Assembly (NCBI GenBank): GCA_022562475.1
Contig: JADFPD010000015.1
Span: forward strand, 1 to 33,438
Length of the DNA: 33,438 bases
Direction: 5' to 3'
Source of the DNA: Chloroflexota bacterium
GTDB taxonomy: Bacteria > Chloroflexota > Dehalococcoidia > Lucifugimonadales > UBA3495
Shown piece after piece: positions 8,278 through 15,504 of the stretch. The translations under genes and the position numbers were made by a program. Each line of letters begins with the position of its first letter. Position 1 is the first letter of the stretch. Under the pieces are notes generated by a model. It was not told where the DNA came from. It made no database searches and was given only the letters and a program-made list of their open reading frames with translations.

Positions 8278-8739
8278 ATGCCAGAGATGGAAGCCCCGGA
8301 AAGGATCAGCCCCAAAAGCCCTGGCGACTACCTGGAGATCATGAGCAAGGTGGTCTTTCAATCGGGGATGTCCTACAAGATCGTCGAGTCCAAATGGCCC
8401 GGCACCCGCGAGGCGTTCCATGGTTTCGATGCCGCCAAAGTGGCGGGCATGACCCCTTTGGATATCGACCGGCTGACCCAAGACACCAGGGTCATCAGGA
8501 ACCGCCGCAAGCTGGAAGCGGTGGTGGGCAATGCCCAGAAACTGCTGGAGCTTGACGCTGAATTCGATGGATTCCAGAGATATCTGCGCTCCCACGGGGA
8601 CTTCGTCTCCCTGGTCAAAGACCTGCGGAAGCAGTTCAAGTTTCTAGGGGAGATGGGCTGCTATTATTACCTCTACGTTGTCGGCGAGGAAGTCCCACCC
8701 CATGACGAGTGGCAGGCCGGCCTCAAGAAACGACGATAG
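8278..8739 (+). CDS. DNA-3-methyladenine glycosylase I (Tag)-like protein
   Basis: The 153-residue product follows the Tag fold from the helix before the HhH region onward. The stretches AFHGFDAAKVAGMT, IDRLTQDTRVIRNRRKLEAV and VVGNAQKLLEL correspond to Tag's conserved core, and FKFLGEMGCYYYLYVVG to its C-terminal part. The N-terminal zinc-binding Cys/His and C-terminal His/Cys of E. coli Tag are absent. In my hand alignment the acidic residue used for base recognition (Glu38 in E. coli) falls on a non-acidic residue. Activity on 3-methyladenine is therefore uncertain. I chose the ATG at 8278 (AGGGAG 7 bases upstream) over a GTG six codons earlier. Confidence 0.75.
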   Translation: MPEMEAPERISPKSPGDYLEIMSKVVFQSGMSYKIVESKWPGTREAFHGFDAAKVAGMTPLDIDRLTQDTRVIRNRRKLEAVVGNAQKLLELDAEFDGFQRYLRSHGDFVSLVKDLRKQFKFLGEMGCYYYLYVVGEEVPPHDEWQAGLKKRR

Positions 8740-8764
8740 GCGGGGCCGCTAGAGGGTGGATGCC

Positions 8765-9598
8765 ATGAAACTTGAAGGAAAAGTTGCCCTGGTAACGGGC
8801 ACCAGCCCAAACATCATGGGCGGCATCGCGGAGGGCCTGGCCGAAGAAGGGGCCGACCTGGTCTGCGTGGACATCAACCCCGAGTACGCCGAACAGTGCG
8901 CCAAGTCGGTGGTCTCCGGCGGCCGGCGCGCCATCGCCATCGCCTGTGATGTAACCGATGAAGCCCAGGTGACCGCGGCCGTGGAGCAGGCCAAGGAGGC
9001 CTTCGGTGGAGTGGACATCCTGATAAACGGCGCCACAGTGTTCAACTGGAAGGGCGTTTTGGACATGCCCCTGGACGAATGGAGGCGGCAGACCGATGTG
9101 ATGCTGACCGGCGCCTTTCTGTTCACCAAGCTCGCCGCCAAGCAGATGATCGACCTTGGCCGAAAAGGCAGCATGATCAACATCATCTCCACGGCCGGCC
9201 ACCAGGGCGAACCGGGCAACATCGGCTACGGCACCTCGAAGGGTGGACTGTTGAATTTCACCCGTTCAGTTGCCATGGAACTGGCCAAATACAGGATCAG
9301 GGTCAACAGCCTCACGCCCACCGCCACCGATAGGACGGAGGGCTTGGAGCGGGCCAAACGCTGGGGGGTTGAATGGCCCGGACCCAGGTTGGGACAGCGT
9401 TCAGGGGGTTGGCTGGCGGACCCCAGCACCGGGTCGCCCTTGCAGAAGCTGCCCAGCCCCAGCCATTACGCCAAGGCGGCGGCGTTTCTGGCCTCCGACG
9501 AAGCTGAGATGATCACCGGTGTGGACCTGCGGGTCGACGCCGGGGCCATCGCCAAATACTGGATCTGGGACCCCGGCGCGGAATCGGCCCAGGGCTGA
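8765..9598 (+). CDS. Short-chain dehydrogenase/reductase
   Basis: A classical SDR of 277 residues. The catalytic Ser is in NIISTAGHQG and the Tyr-x3-Lys pair in GYGTSKGG. INGATVF replaces the usual NNAG. The cofactor loop is unusual: TGTSPNIMGGI instead of TGxxxGIG, with the Gly pair shifted. An insert rich in Gly, Pro and Trp (about residues 195-225) follows the PT motif and may shape the substrate pocket. The C-terminal block ITGVDLRVDAGA is typical. The ATG at 8765 with GGTGGA just upstream is preferred over the GTG at 8756. It sits upstream of the ring-cleavage dioxygenase on the same strand; a dehydrogenase step in a catabolic route is plausible. Confidence 0.85.
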   Translation: MKLEGKVALVTGTSPNIMGGIAEGLAEEGADLVCVDINPEYAEQCAKSVVSGGRRAIAIACDVTDEAQVTAAVEQAKEAFGGVDILINGATVFNWKGVLDMPLDEWRRQTDVMLTGAFLFTKLAAKQMIDLGRKGSMINIISTAGHQGEPGNIGYGTSKGGLLNFTRSVAMELAKYRIRVNSLTPTATDRTEGLERAKRWGVEWPGPRLGQRSGGWLADPSTGSPLQKLPSPSHYAKAAAFLASDEAEMITGVDLRVDAGAIAKYWIWDPGAESAQG

Positions 9599-9619
9599 AT
9601 TACGGCGCGTTTCATCGGC

Positions 9620-9625
9620 TATAAT
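9620..9625 (+). promoter_or_regulatory. Possible -10 box TATAAT
   Basis: A perfect TATAAT lies 57 bases before the dioxygenase start, in the gap after the SDR gene. No convincing -35 hexamer is present at 16-18 bases, so the call rests on the -10 alone. Confidence 0.3.
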
Positions 9626-9682
9626 GCCTAGATTAAATGGTCCGAAGAATGATTCGGCGAGCCGGCCTCGCGAGGTGTAAAG

Positions 9683-10747
9683 ATGGCGGAGATTTTTGGA
9701 GCAGGCTTAACCCACTACCCGGCTCTGATCGCCCCCGACGAAGACAAGATGTATCCCCTCCTCAGGACGCTGCGGCAGGACAAACGCCTCCCTGAGAGCC
9801 TGAAGGACCCCATGAACTGGCCCGAGGCGATGCGGGTGGAGTTTGGCGACGACGAAGGTTTCACCGCGGCCAAGCGGCACCGTGAGCGCCTGGTGGGCGG
9901 GTTCCGCAAGGTAAGCCAGGAGATCCAAGCCTTCAACCCGGATTTCGTGATCATCTTCGGGGACGACCAGTACGAGAATTTCCGCGAAGACATCATCACC
10001 CCGTTCTGCGTTCTGGCCTATGAGGAATTCAATTGTTCGCCCTTCACTAGGGCGGACGGGTCGGCCAGGCGCAACGTTTGGGACGAACCGGCGGACAAGG
10101 TATTCCATTATCAAGGACATCCGGAGGCGGCCCGGTTGTTGACCGCCGGACTGATCAACGAGGGTATAGACATGGCTTACGCCTACAAGCCGTTGCACGA
10201 GCCTGGCTTGGCCCACGCCTTCATCAACACACTTTTGTACCTGGACTACGACCGGGAAGGTTTCAGCATCCCCGTGGTGCCCATGGCGGTCAACTGCTAC
10301 GGCCGAGGGGTGATCAGCCAGAAGGGTGGCGCGCTGCCCGTGGAAGTGGACGGCGTGGCCCCGGAGCTAGACCCCCCCGGACCCACACCCAAGCGTTGCA
10401 TGCAGATGGGAGCGGCCCTGGCCCGAGTGCTAAAAGAGAGCCCCTACCGCGTGGCGCTGGTGGCTTCTTCGAGTTGGTCCCATGCCTTCTTGACGGCCAA
10501 GAACAACTACCTTTGGCCCGACACCGCGTCTGACCGGGAGCTGTTGTCTGAACTCAAGAAGGGCGACTACGCAGCCTGGGGCAAACGGACCACCGCCGAC
10601 CTGGAGGGCGCCGGCCAACACGAACTTCTGAACTGGGCCTGTCTGCTTGGCGCCATGGAGGAGTTGGACGGCAAGCCCGATTTCGTCGAGTGGGTGGAGA
10701 CCGACGTCCTGACCTCCAACAAGTGTTTCGCCACGTTCAGGACTTAG
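9683..10747 (+). CDS. Class III (LigB-type) extradiol ring-cleavage dioxygenase
   Basis: The 354-residue product resembles the catalytic subunit of class III extradiol dioxygenases. His11 in GLTHYP fits the first iron ligand, VASSSWSHAF carries a conserved His, and the C-terminal stretch with GQHELLNWACLLGA is typical. At the position where LigB has its second His ligand, this protein has GDDQ (residues 93-96). As I recall, GDDQ is shared by a large branch of LigB-like proteins, so this is probably a family trait and not damage. The family cleaves catechol-type rings next to the hydroxyls using Fe(II). GAGGTG lies 7 bases before the ATG. With the Rieske oxygenase at 5759 it could form an attack-and-cleave pair. 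Confidence 0.8.
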   Translation: MAEIFGAGLTHYPALIAPDEDKMYPLLRTLRQDKRLPESLKDPMNWPEAMRVEFGDDEGFTAAKRHRERLVGGFRKVSQEIQAFNPDFVIIFGDDQYENFREDIITPFCVLAYEEFNCSPFTRADGSARRNVWDEPADKVFHYQGHPEAARLLTAGLINEGIDMAYAYKPLHEPGLAHAFINTLLYLDYDREGFSIPVVPMAVNCYGRGVISQKGGALPVEVDGVAPELDPPGPTPKRCMQMGAALARVLKESPYRVALVASSSWSHAFLTAKNNYLWPDTASDRELLSELKKGDYAAWGKRTTADLEGAGQHELLNWACLLGAMEELDGKPDFVEWVETDVLTSNKCFATFRT

Positions 10748-10787
10748 CATAACCAACTAATTTATTCAATCGTTAAAGAGGTGTGAG

Positions 10788-11738
10788 ATGCCGTTAGACC
10801 CACAGATAGTGCAAGTGATGGAAAGCGTGGCCGCCCTGGGCTTGCCGCCGGCTAACACCGTCAGCCCCGCGGAAGCCAGGGCCAACGCCAAGAAGCGGCC
10901 CCGCGCTCCGGGACCCGAAGTGGCCAAGGTCGAAAACCGGAATATCCCCGGCCCCGATGGCGATGTCCCGGTGCGCATCTATACCCCCGAAGGCAACGGC
11001 CCCTTCCCCATCCTGGCTTGGTACCATGGTGGCGGCTGGGTCCTCGGCGACCTGGATTCGGCCGACGCCACCGCCCGAGACCTGTGCGTTGGCGGCGAGT
11101 GCGTGGTCGTCTCGGTGGACTACCGATTGTCGCCGGAAACCAAGTTTCCCGGCCCCGCCGATGACTGTTGGGCCGCAACCACCTGGGCGGTCGAGAACGC
11201 CGCTAGCATCAACGGCGACGCCTCCCGGCTGGCCGTGGGCGGAGACAGCGCCGGTGGCAACTTGGCCGCGGCCATGTGCCTGATGGCGGCGGACCGGGGC
11301 GGCCCCGAGATCGCATTGCAGCTTCTGGTGTATCCCGCGACCGATGCTGACTTCAAGACCGTGTCCTACACTGAGAACGGCGATGGCTTCGGCCTGACCA
11401 AGGTTGTCATGGAGTGGTACTGGGAGCATTACCTGAGCAACAGCGAAGACGCCTCCAACCCTTATGCGGCCCCGGCCCAAGCCAAGAGCCTGGCCGGGCA
11501 ACCTCCCGCCCTGGTGATAACGGCTGAATACGACCCACTGCGCGACGAAGGCGAGGCTTATGCCAAACGCCTTAGCGAAGCCGGCGTGGAGGCCACCGCC
11601 ACAAGGTACGACGGTGTGATCCACGGTTTCTTCAACATGGGAGCGGTGGTGGACAAGAGCCGGGAAGCAGTAGACGAAGCGTCCACAGCCCTGCGAAAGG
11701 CCTTCGCCCGCTCTGGAACCCCGATCGCGGCAGACTAA
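10788..11738 (+). CDS. HSL-type (alpha/beta-hydrolase fold-3) carboxylesterase
   Basis: A 316-residue hormone-sensitive-lipase-family esterase. The oxyanion-hole motif HGGGW is at residues 80-84, the nucleophile Ser154 in GGDSAGGN, the likely acid Asp in EYDPLRDEG, and the His in IHGFF. There is no signal peptide, so it is probably cytosolic. The family hydrolyses short-chain esters. GAGGTG lies shortly before the ATG. It directly precedes the FrnE/DsbA-like gene by 37 bases on the same strand and may share its transcript. Confidence 0.92.
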   Translation: MPLDPQIVQVMESVAALGLPPANTVSPAEARANAKKRPRAPGPEVAKVENRNIPGPDGDVPVRIYTPEGNGPFPILAWYHGGGWVLGDLDSADATARDLCVGGECVVVSVDYRLSPETKFPGPADDCWAATTWAVENAASINGDASRLAVGGDSAGGNLAAAMCLMAADRGGPEIALQLLVYPATDADFKTVSYTENGDGFGLTKVVMEWYWEHYLSNSEDASNPYAAPAQAKSLAGQPPALVITAEYDPLRDEGEAYAKRLSEAGVEATATRYDGVIHGFFNMGAVVDKSREAVDEASTALRKAFARSGTPIAAD

Positions 11739-11775
11739 AGACCCCGGCTTCGATCTTCAAACATAGAGGTACGAG

Positions 11776-12381
11776 ATGACCACATCCACTGCCGTCAGCG
11801 TCACAGTTTGGTACGATTACACTTGACCTTATTGCTACGTCGGCCTGGGCAGGCTCGACATATTGGCCAAGGAATTGTCCTTTCAGGTGGACCGAAAACC
11901 GTATCTGCGGCAGCCGGACCATCCTCCGGAAGGGGAGCCACGCCGTCGATTCGACGGAGAGACCGAAACAGAGCTCAATCCGGAGATGCAGGAACGGGCC
12001 AAGGGCGTGGGTCTGGTCATGCGCCGCCCTCAGTGGTCGCCCAACGCCTTGCGGGCCCACGAGGCCACCGCCTACGCCAAGGAAAGGGGGAAAGACTCCG
12101 AATTCCACCACCTGGCCGCTGCGGCTTATTGGGAGTCGGGCGCCTACCTCAACGATCTGGATGTTCTAAGGGGGATTGCGGAGGCCGCTGGCATGGACTG
12201 GGGAGACCTGGGGCCCCGGATCGAGTCCGGTCAGTACCGGGACACCGTCATGCGGGAATACGAAGCGGCGAAAGAGAAAGGGGTGACCGGCACCCCCACC
12301 TACATGATCGGAGGCGAACTTCACCGGGGAGACGTCAGCATCGACGAACTACGCGAGGCCATCGAATCCGCTGCCGGCTGA
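11776..12381 (+). CDS. FrnE/DsbA-like thioredoxin-fold selenoprotein (in-frame UGA = Sec17)
   Basis: Reading from the ATG at 11776 (AGAGGT 5 bases upstream) gives 16 residues, then TGA at 11824-11826, then 184 further residues in the same frame to a TGA stop. The site reads WYDYT-U-PYCYVG. FrnE-type DsbA proteins have CPxC in this place, so the TGA stands exactly at the first active-site Cys. The rest is a complete FrnE-like protein: helical insert, MRRPQWSPNALRAHEA, LNDLDVLRGIAEAAG, and the cis-Pro loop GVTGTPTYMIGG. A hairpin follows the UGA at the spacing expected for a bacterial SECIS. I read it as a 201-residue selenoprotein with a UxxC redox site. The alternatives, a nonsense mutation or sequencing error, would have to hit this codon by chance. 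It lacks a signal peptide, so a cytosolic oxidoreductase or isomerase is likely. Confidence 0.85.
11836..11862 (+). promoter_or_regulatory. Candidate bacterial SECIS hairpin for the FrnE/DsbA-like gene
   Basis: Downstream of the TGA, GTCG (11839-11842) and GCCT (11843-11846) pair with CGAC (11856-11859) and AGGC (11851-11854). This leaves a single bulged T at 11855 and the tetraloop GGGC (11847-11850). Two more A-T pairs extend the base beyond a C-A mismatch. The loop begins 20 bases after the UGA and starts with G. Known bacterial SECIS elements have a short stem, a small apical loop with a G at its start, and lie about 16-37 bases after the UGA. Confidence 0.7.
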
Positions 12382-12399
12382 CCCACTTGATTGACTCGC

Positions 12400-13611
12400 A
12401 TGACGCTCCCGCGATACGGCGGATCGGGTTGTTCTGTGGCCGCTGACAACTCTGTGCTGGTCATCGGGGCGGGGATATTCGGACTGACCGCTGCCCTGGA
12501 GCTCCAGCAGCGGGGCTACCAGGTGACCGTGGCCGACCCCGGCCCGGTCCCCCACCCTCTGGCGACTTCCAACGACCTCAGCCGGATGATACGGATCGAT
12601 TACGGCGCCGACGGATTGTATTCCTCACTGGGCGCCGACGCGATCGAGGGATGGCGCCGCTGGAACAGCGCCTGGGGCCGGGACCTGTTCCACGAAGATG
12701 GCATGTTGCTTTTGACCAGCGCGCCGATCGTTGCCGGAGAGTTCGAGCAGAACTCCTACGACCTCTTGACCGGCCGCGGCTTTTCCCTGGAACGTTTGGG
12801 CCCTGGCGACTTGGCCCGGCGGTTTCCCCGCTGGAACTCTGAGTATTACGTCGATGGGTACTTCAGTATCACGGCCGGCTGGGCCGAAGCCGGTGAGATT
12901 ATTGCCAGCTTGGTCAAAGACGCCGCTGATGCCGGAGTGTCCGTGGTGACTGGGTTCAAGGCAGCCCGGTTGTTGCAAGATGGTGACAGGGTCTCAGGGG
13001 TCGTAGACTCGGACGGGTCCGAATTGCGGGCCGATTGGGTTGTGCTAGCGGCTGGCGTATGGACTACCGTCTTGCTGCCGGAACTAGCCGACAGGATGTG
13101 GCCGGTGGGGCAGCCCGTTTTCTATTTCAAGCCTGATGACCCGGAGAGCTACCGCCCTCCATCCTTCCCGCCGTGGGCCGCGGACACACCCCGCAGCGGC
13201 TGGTACGGCTTCCCCGCCAACGATGATGGCGTGGTCAAGTTGGCCAACCATGGGCCGGGCAGGCGGGTCCACCCGGACGCGGACAGGGTGATACTGGCCG
13301 AGGAGGAAGCCCTCTGCCGGGCATTCTTGGCGCAGTCGCTGCCGTCCCTGGCGTCAGTCCCACTGAACGATAGCAAGATGTGCCTCTACTGCGACACCTG
13401 GGACGGGGACTTCTGGATCGGCCGTGACCCGGCACGGCAGGGGTTGGTGGTCGCAACCGGCGGAAGCGGGCACGCGTTCAAGTTCGGCCCAGTCTTGGGC
13501 GGGTTGGCGGCCGACGCTCTGGAAGGGATCGAGAACCCCTACACCAGCCGGTTCGCATGGCGGCCCTTGGGCGAGATCAAGAAAGAGGAAATGCGCTACA
13601 CCGGCGAGTAA
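12400..13611 (+). CDS. FAD-dependent amine/amino-acid oxidase, sarcosine oxidase-like
   Basis: A 403-residue DAO-family flavoenzyme. The FAD motif VLVIGAGIFGLTAALELQ is near the N-terminus and VVLAAGVWT in the middle. Near the C-terminus comes SKMCLYCDTWDGDFWIGRD, then VVATGGSGHAFKFGP. The Cys at residue 328 (MCLYC) aligns with the Cys that covalently holds FAD in monomeric sarcosine oxidase, so covalent flavin is predicted. The family oxidises N-methyl or secondary amines, releasing H2O2. The start is unsure: ATG at 12400 has no clear ribosome site, and a GTG at 12436 would leave about five residues before the FAD motif. It follows the selenoprotein gene by 18 bases. Confidence 0.85.
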   Translation: MTLPRYGGSGCSVAADNSVLVIGAGIFGLTAALELQQRGYQVTVADPGPVPHPLATSNDLSRMIRIDYGADGLYSSLGADAIEGWRRWNSAWGRDLFHEDGMLLLTSAPIVAGEFEQNSYDLLTGRGFSLERLGPGDLARRFPRWNSEYYVDGYFSITAGWAEAGEIIASLVKDAADAGVSVVTGFKAARLLQDGDRVSGVVDSDGSELRADWVVLAAGVWTTVLLPELADRMWPVGQPVFYFKPDDPESYRPPSFPPWAADTPRSGWYGFPANDDGVVKLANHGPGRRVHPDADRVILAEEEALCRAFLAQSLPSLASVPLNDSKMCLYCDTWDGDFWIGRDPARQGLVVATGGSGHAFKFGPVLGGLAADALEGIENPYTSRFAWRPLGEIKKEEMRYTGE

Positions 13612-13612
13612 G

Positions 13613-13654
13613 TTAGACGCCAGCCGGGACCTTTTTCAGCCGCGGCATAACTTC
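13613..13654 (-). pseudogene. Remnant of a second luciferase-like monooxygenase gene (3' tail only)
   Basis: On the minus strand these 42 bases read EVMPRLKKVPAGV and a TAA stop. This matches the C-terminus of the intact monooxygenase next to it (EVMPRLKEVPALV, stop), with 32 of 42 bases identical and several differences at third codon positions. It begins 19 bases after that gene's stop. It looks like the last piece of a tandem paralogue whose body was deleted. Confidence 0.7.
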
Positions 13655-13673
13655 GATTGATCCGGTGTCCAGC

Positions 13674-14747
13674 CTATACGAGAGCTGGGACTTCCTTCAG
13701 GCGGGGCATAACTTCTTTGGCGAAGAGCCTCATGCTCTTTTCAACCTCGTCATAGGGCATGCCGCCGTAGCTGAACGCCGCCACGAACGATTCGCTGCCT
13801 ATACGGCCGCGAGTGCTCATGATCTTCTCGTAACATTGGTCCGGAGTGCCCCACACCTGCAGGTCCAGGAAGAATTCCTTCACGTCCTGATTGCCGTATT
13901 GTTCGATCTTTTCGGTGAACTTGCCGTAGTACTCGTACCCCTTGGTTGTCTTCAGGTGGTCGCTGCGAAACTCGTAATGGTCCATTATCGAGTCCCAGTA
14001 ATTGCCGACGTACTCCGCGGCCATCTCTCGGGCTTGGTCTTCGTCCTCATGGCAGAAGGTGAACCCCACTACGATGGGCGGCGGCGCAGGCGCGCCGTTG
14101 ACCTCTTGGAATATCTCCCGGTAGATATTCAACTCGCTTTCAACCTCGCTCCACGGCTTCTGGGGGATTATCAACATGCCCAAGCCCAATTGGGCCAACG
14201 TCACCGATGACTCAGGCGAGACCGCGGCTGCGTAGGTGCGGCCTTTGAAACTCTTGAACGGCTTGGGTCTGATGTTCGCTCTGGGCTGCTTGATCAATTC
14301 ACCGTCGAACTCGGCGACCCCGTCCTCCAATGCCTGGACCAACAGCTTGGCGCTTTCGGTAAACCTGGTGCGGGACTCGGCCATGTCCAACTTGAACCCG
14401 TCGAATTCCACTCTGGCTAGGCCCCGGCCCACGCCGACCACCGCGCGGCCTCCGCTCAGGTGGTCCAGCACCGAGAACTGTTCCGCGACTCTCAGCGGGT
14501 CGTGCCAAGGCAGGACCACCACCATGCTTCCCAGTTGCACTCTTTCGGTCCGTCCCGCCATGTAGGACAGGAACTGCAGGACGTCGGGGCACATGGTGTA
14601 GTCGGTGAAATGGTGTTCTATGCCCCAGATCGAGTCGTACCCCAATGGTTCGCAGAGGTCAGCCAGGCGCAGTTCGTTCTGGTAGACCTCCAGGTCCGTC
14701 CGGGTCCGGCGATGGTTCTGGAAAAAAGTTGACGTACCGACGTGCAT
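13674..14747 (-). CDS. Luciferase-like flavin-dependent monooxygenase (LLM)
   Basis: A 357-residue bacterial-luciferase-family protein. It shows the TIM-barrel landmarks of the family: LADLCEPLGYDSIWGIEHHFTDY (given by position, about residues 28-50), VQLGSMVVVLPWHDPLRVAEQ, LDHLSGGRAVVGVGRGLA and FKGRTYAAAVSPES. These enzymes use reduced flavin (FMNH2 or F420H2) to oxygenate organic substrates. No flavin reductase is adjacent. GGAG lies 8 bases before the ATG. A second copy of its 3' tail sits directly behind the stop, so a paralogue once lay here. The substrate is not deducible. Confidence 0.9.
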   Translation of the reverse strand: MHVGTSTFFQNHRRTRTDLEVYQNELRLADLCEPLGYDSIWGIEHHFTDYTMCPDVLQFLSYMAGRTERVQLGSMVVVLPWHDPLRVAEQFSVLDHLSGGRAVVGVGRGLARVEFDGFKLDMAESRTRFTESAKLLVQALEDGVAEFDGELIKQPRANIRPKPFKSFKGRTYAAAVSPESSVTLAQLGLGMLIIPQKPWSEVESELNIYREIFQEVNGAPAPPPIVVGFTFCHEDEDQAREMAAEYVGNYWDSIMDHYEFRSDHLKTTKGYEYYGKFTEKIEQYGNQDVKEFFLDLQVWGTPDQCYEKIMSTRGRIGSESFVAAFSYGGMPYDEVEKSMRLFAKEVMPRLKEVPALV

Positions 14748-14868
14748 GATCTAACTCCGAGGGCCACTCCAAGGGCCGCTTTGGGGCCACAATTATCTGC
14801 GGTTTAGTCTACAATCCAGCGGCGCACCCCGTCCACCGGTGGCAGCCAGAATGATGATGACAACAGAT

Positions 14869-14898
14869 AGGGGCGTCCCGATAGATCGGGACGCCCCT
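14869..14898. repeat. Perfect 14-bp inverted repeat after the GlcG/HbpS-like gene
   Basis: Arms AGGGGCGTCCCGAT (14869-14882) and its exact complement (14885-14898) flank two bases. The element begins 29 bases after the stop of the minus-strand gene. The core differs from the palindrome at 7131-7171 by A/G in GGC(A/G)TCCCGAT. No T-run follows, so it is more likely a dispersed repeat that may work as an mRNA end structure. Confidence 0.85.
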
Positions 14899-14927
14899 GC
14901 GTGCGTATTGCCAGGTTCAGTTGATGA

Positions 14928-15344
14928 CTACCGTGTCTCCGAGAACCCTCCGGCTTCGATACCTGCCCGGGCGCAGTCCTCATCCTGTTGGGCGGTGCCG
15001 CCGCTGCCGCCGACGGCGCCGATGATCTCGCCGTTCCTAAAAACGGGCAACGCACCCTGACCGGGGATGAAATGGCCGCCTTCCATGGCCATGAAGGCCC
15101 GGAAGATCGGGGCCTGGGCATTATCCGTTAAAGAGCCGCTGGCTACCTCAAAGCTGGCTGAGGCCACCGCCTTGCCACGGGATACCACGGGGGTCCGCCA
15201 AGGGGCTCCATCCATCTTGCACATGGTGATCAGGTCTCCCCGCGGGTCGACCACCGAGATGCTCATCTTGACGCCCATTTCCACCATCTTCGCCTTGGAC
15301 CCAGCCAAGATCGTTTCAGCTTCCGCAAGTGTCAAACTAGCCAA
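14928..15344 (-). CDS. GlcG/HbpS-like heme-binding family protein
   Basis: The 138-residue product matches the GlcG/HbpS fold: SLTLAEAETILAGSKAKM, the strand MSISVVDPRGDLITMCKMDG, KAVASASFEVASGS, then GQGALPVFRNGEIIGAVGGSGGTAQQDEDCARAG at the end. Members bind heme or act as accessory proteins beside oxidoreductases; the precise role is unknown. I place the start at the TTG at 15344 because GGAGG lies 7 bases upstream (15352-15356 on the plus strand) and the family begins at this point. The longer frame to 15428 would add about 28 unlike residues. Confidence 0.8.
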   Translation of the reverse strand: MASLTLAEAETILAGSKAKMVEMGVKMSISVVDPRGDLITMCKMDGAPWRTPVVSRGKAVASASFEVASGSLTDNAQAPIFRAFMAMEGGHFIPGQGALPVFRNGEIIGAVGGSGGTAQQDEDCARAGIEAGGFSETR

Positions 15345-15426
15345 AATGTCCCCTCCATCTTTTCGTGCTTGGACGTGAATACCGGGCAACATTGTAGGCG
15401 AGAATTGGGCTCGTGGAAAGGGGGGC

Positions 15427-15468
15427 AAAAATCAGCGGGGAAGCATGGTAAAACCGTGCTTCCCCGCT
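15427..15468 (-). terminator. Intrinsic terminator of the cohesin/dockerin operon
   Basis: A 16-bp stem (15434-15449 with 15453-15468, one G-T pair) with loop AAA is followed on the minus strand by GATTTTTG. It lies 36 bases after the stop of the cohesin-like gene. This is a textbook rho-independent terminator. Confidence 0.85.
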
Positions 15469-15504
15469 GGGACTCGAGTTATGACCGCCCATCAGGCTAT
15501 TCGA

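Noticed and set aside
9959-9970. GDDQ in the LigB-like dioxygenase as a broken iron site
   Set aside because: I recall the same motif in a large branch of LigB-like proteins, so it is probably a family trait.
11863-12381. A shorter gene starting after the TGA in the FrnE/DsbA-like locus
   Set aside because: It would lack the first strand and the active-site motif, has no ribosome site, and leaves a well-formed ATG with AGAGGT at 11776 unexplained.
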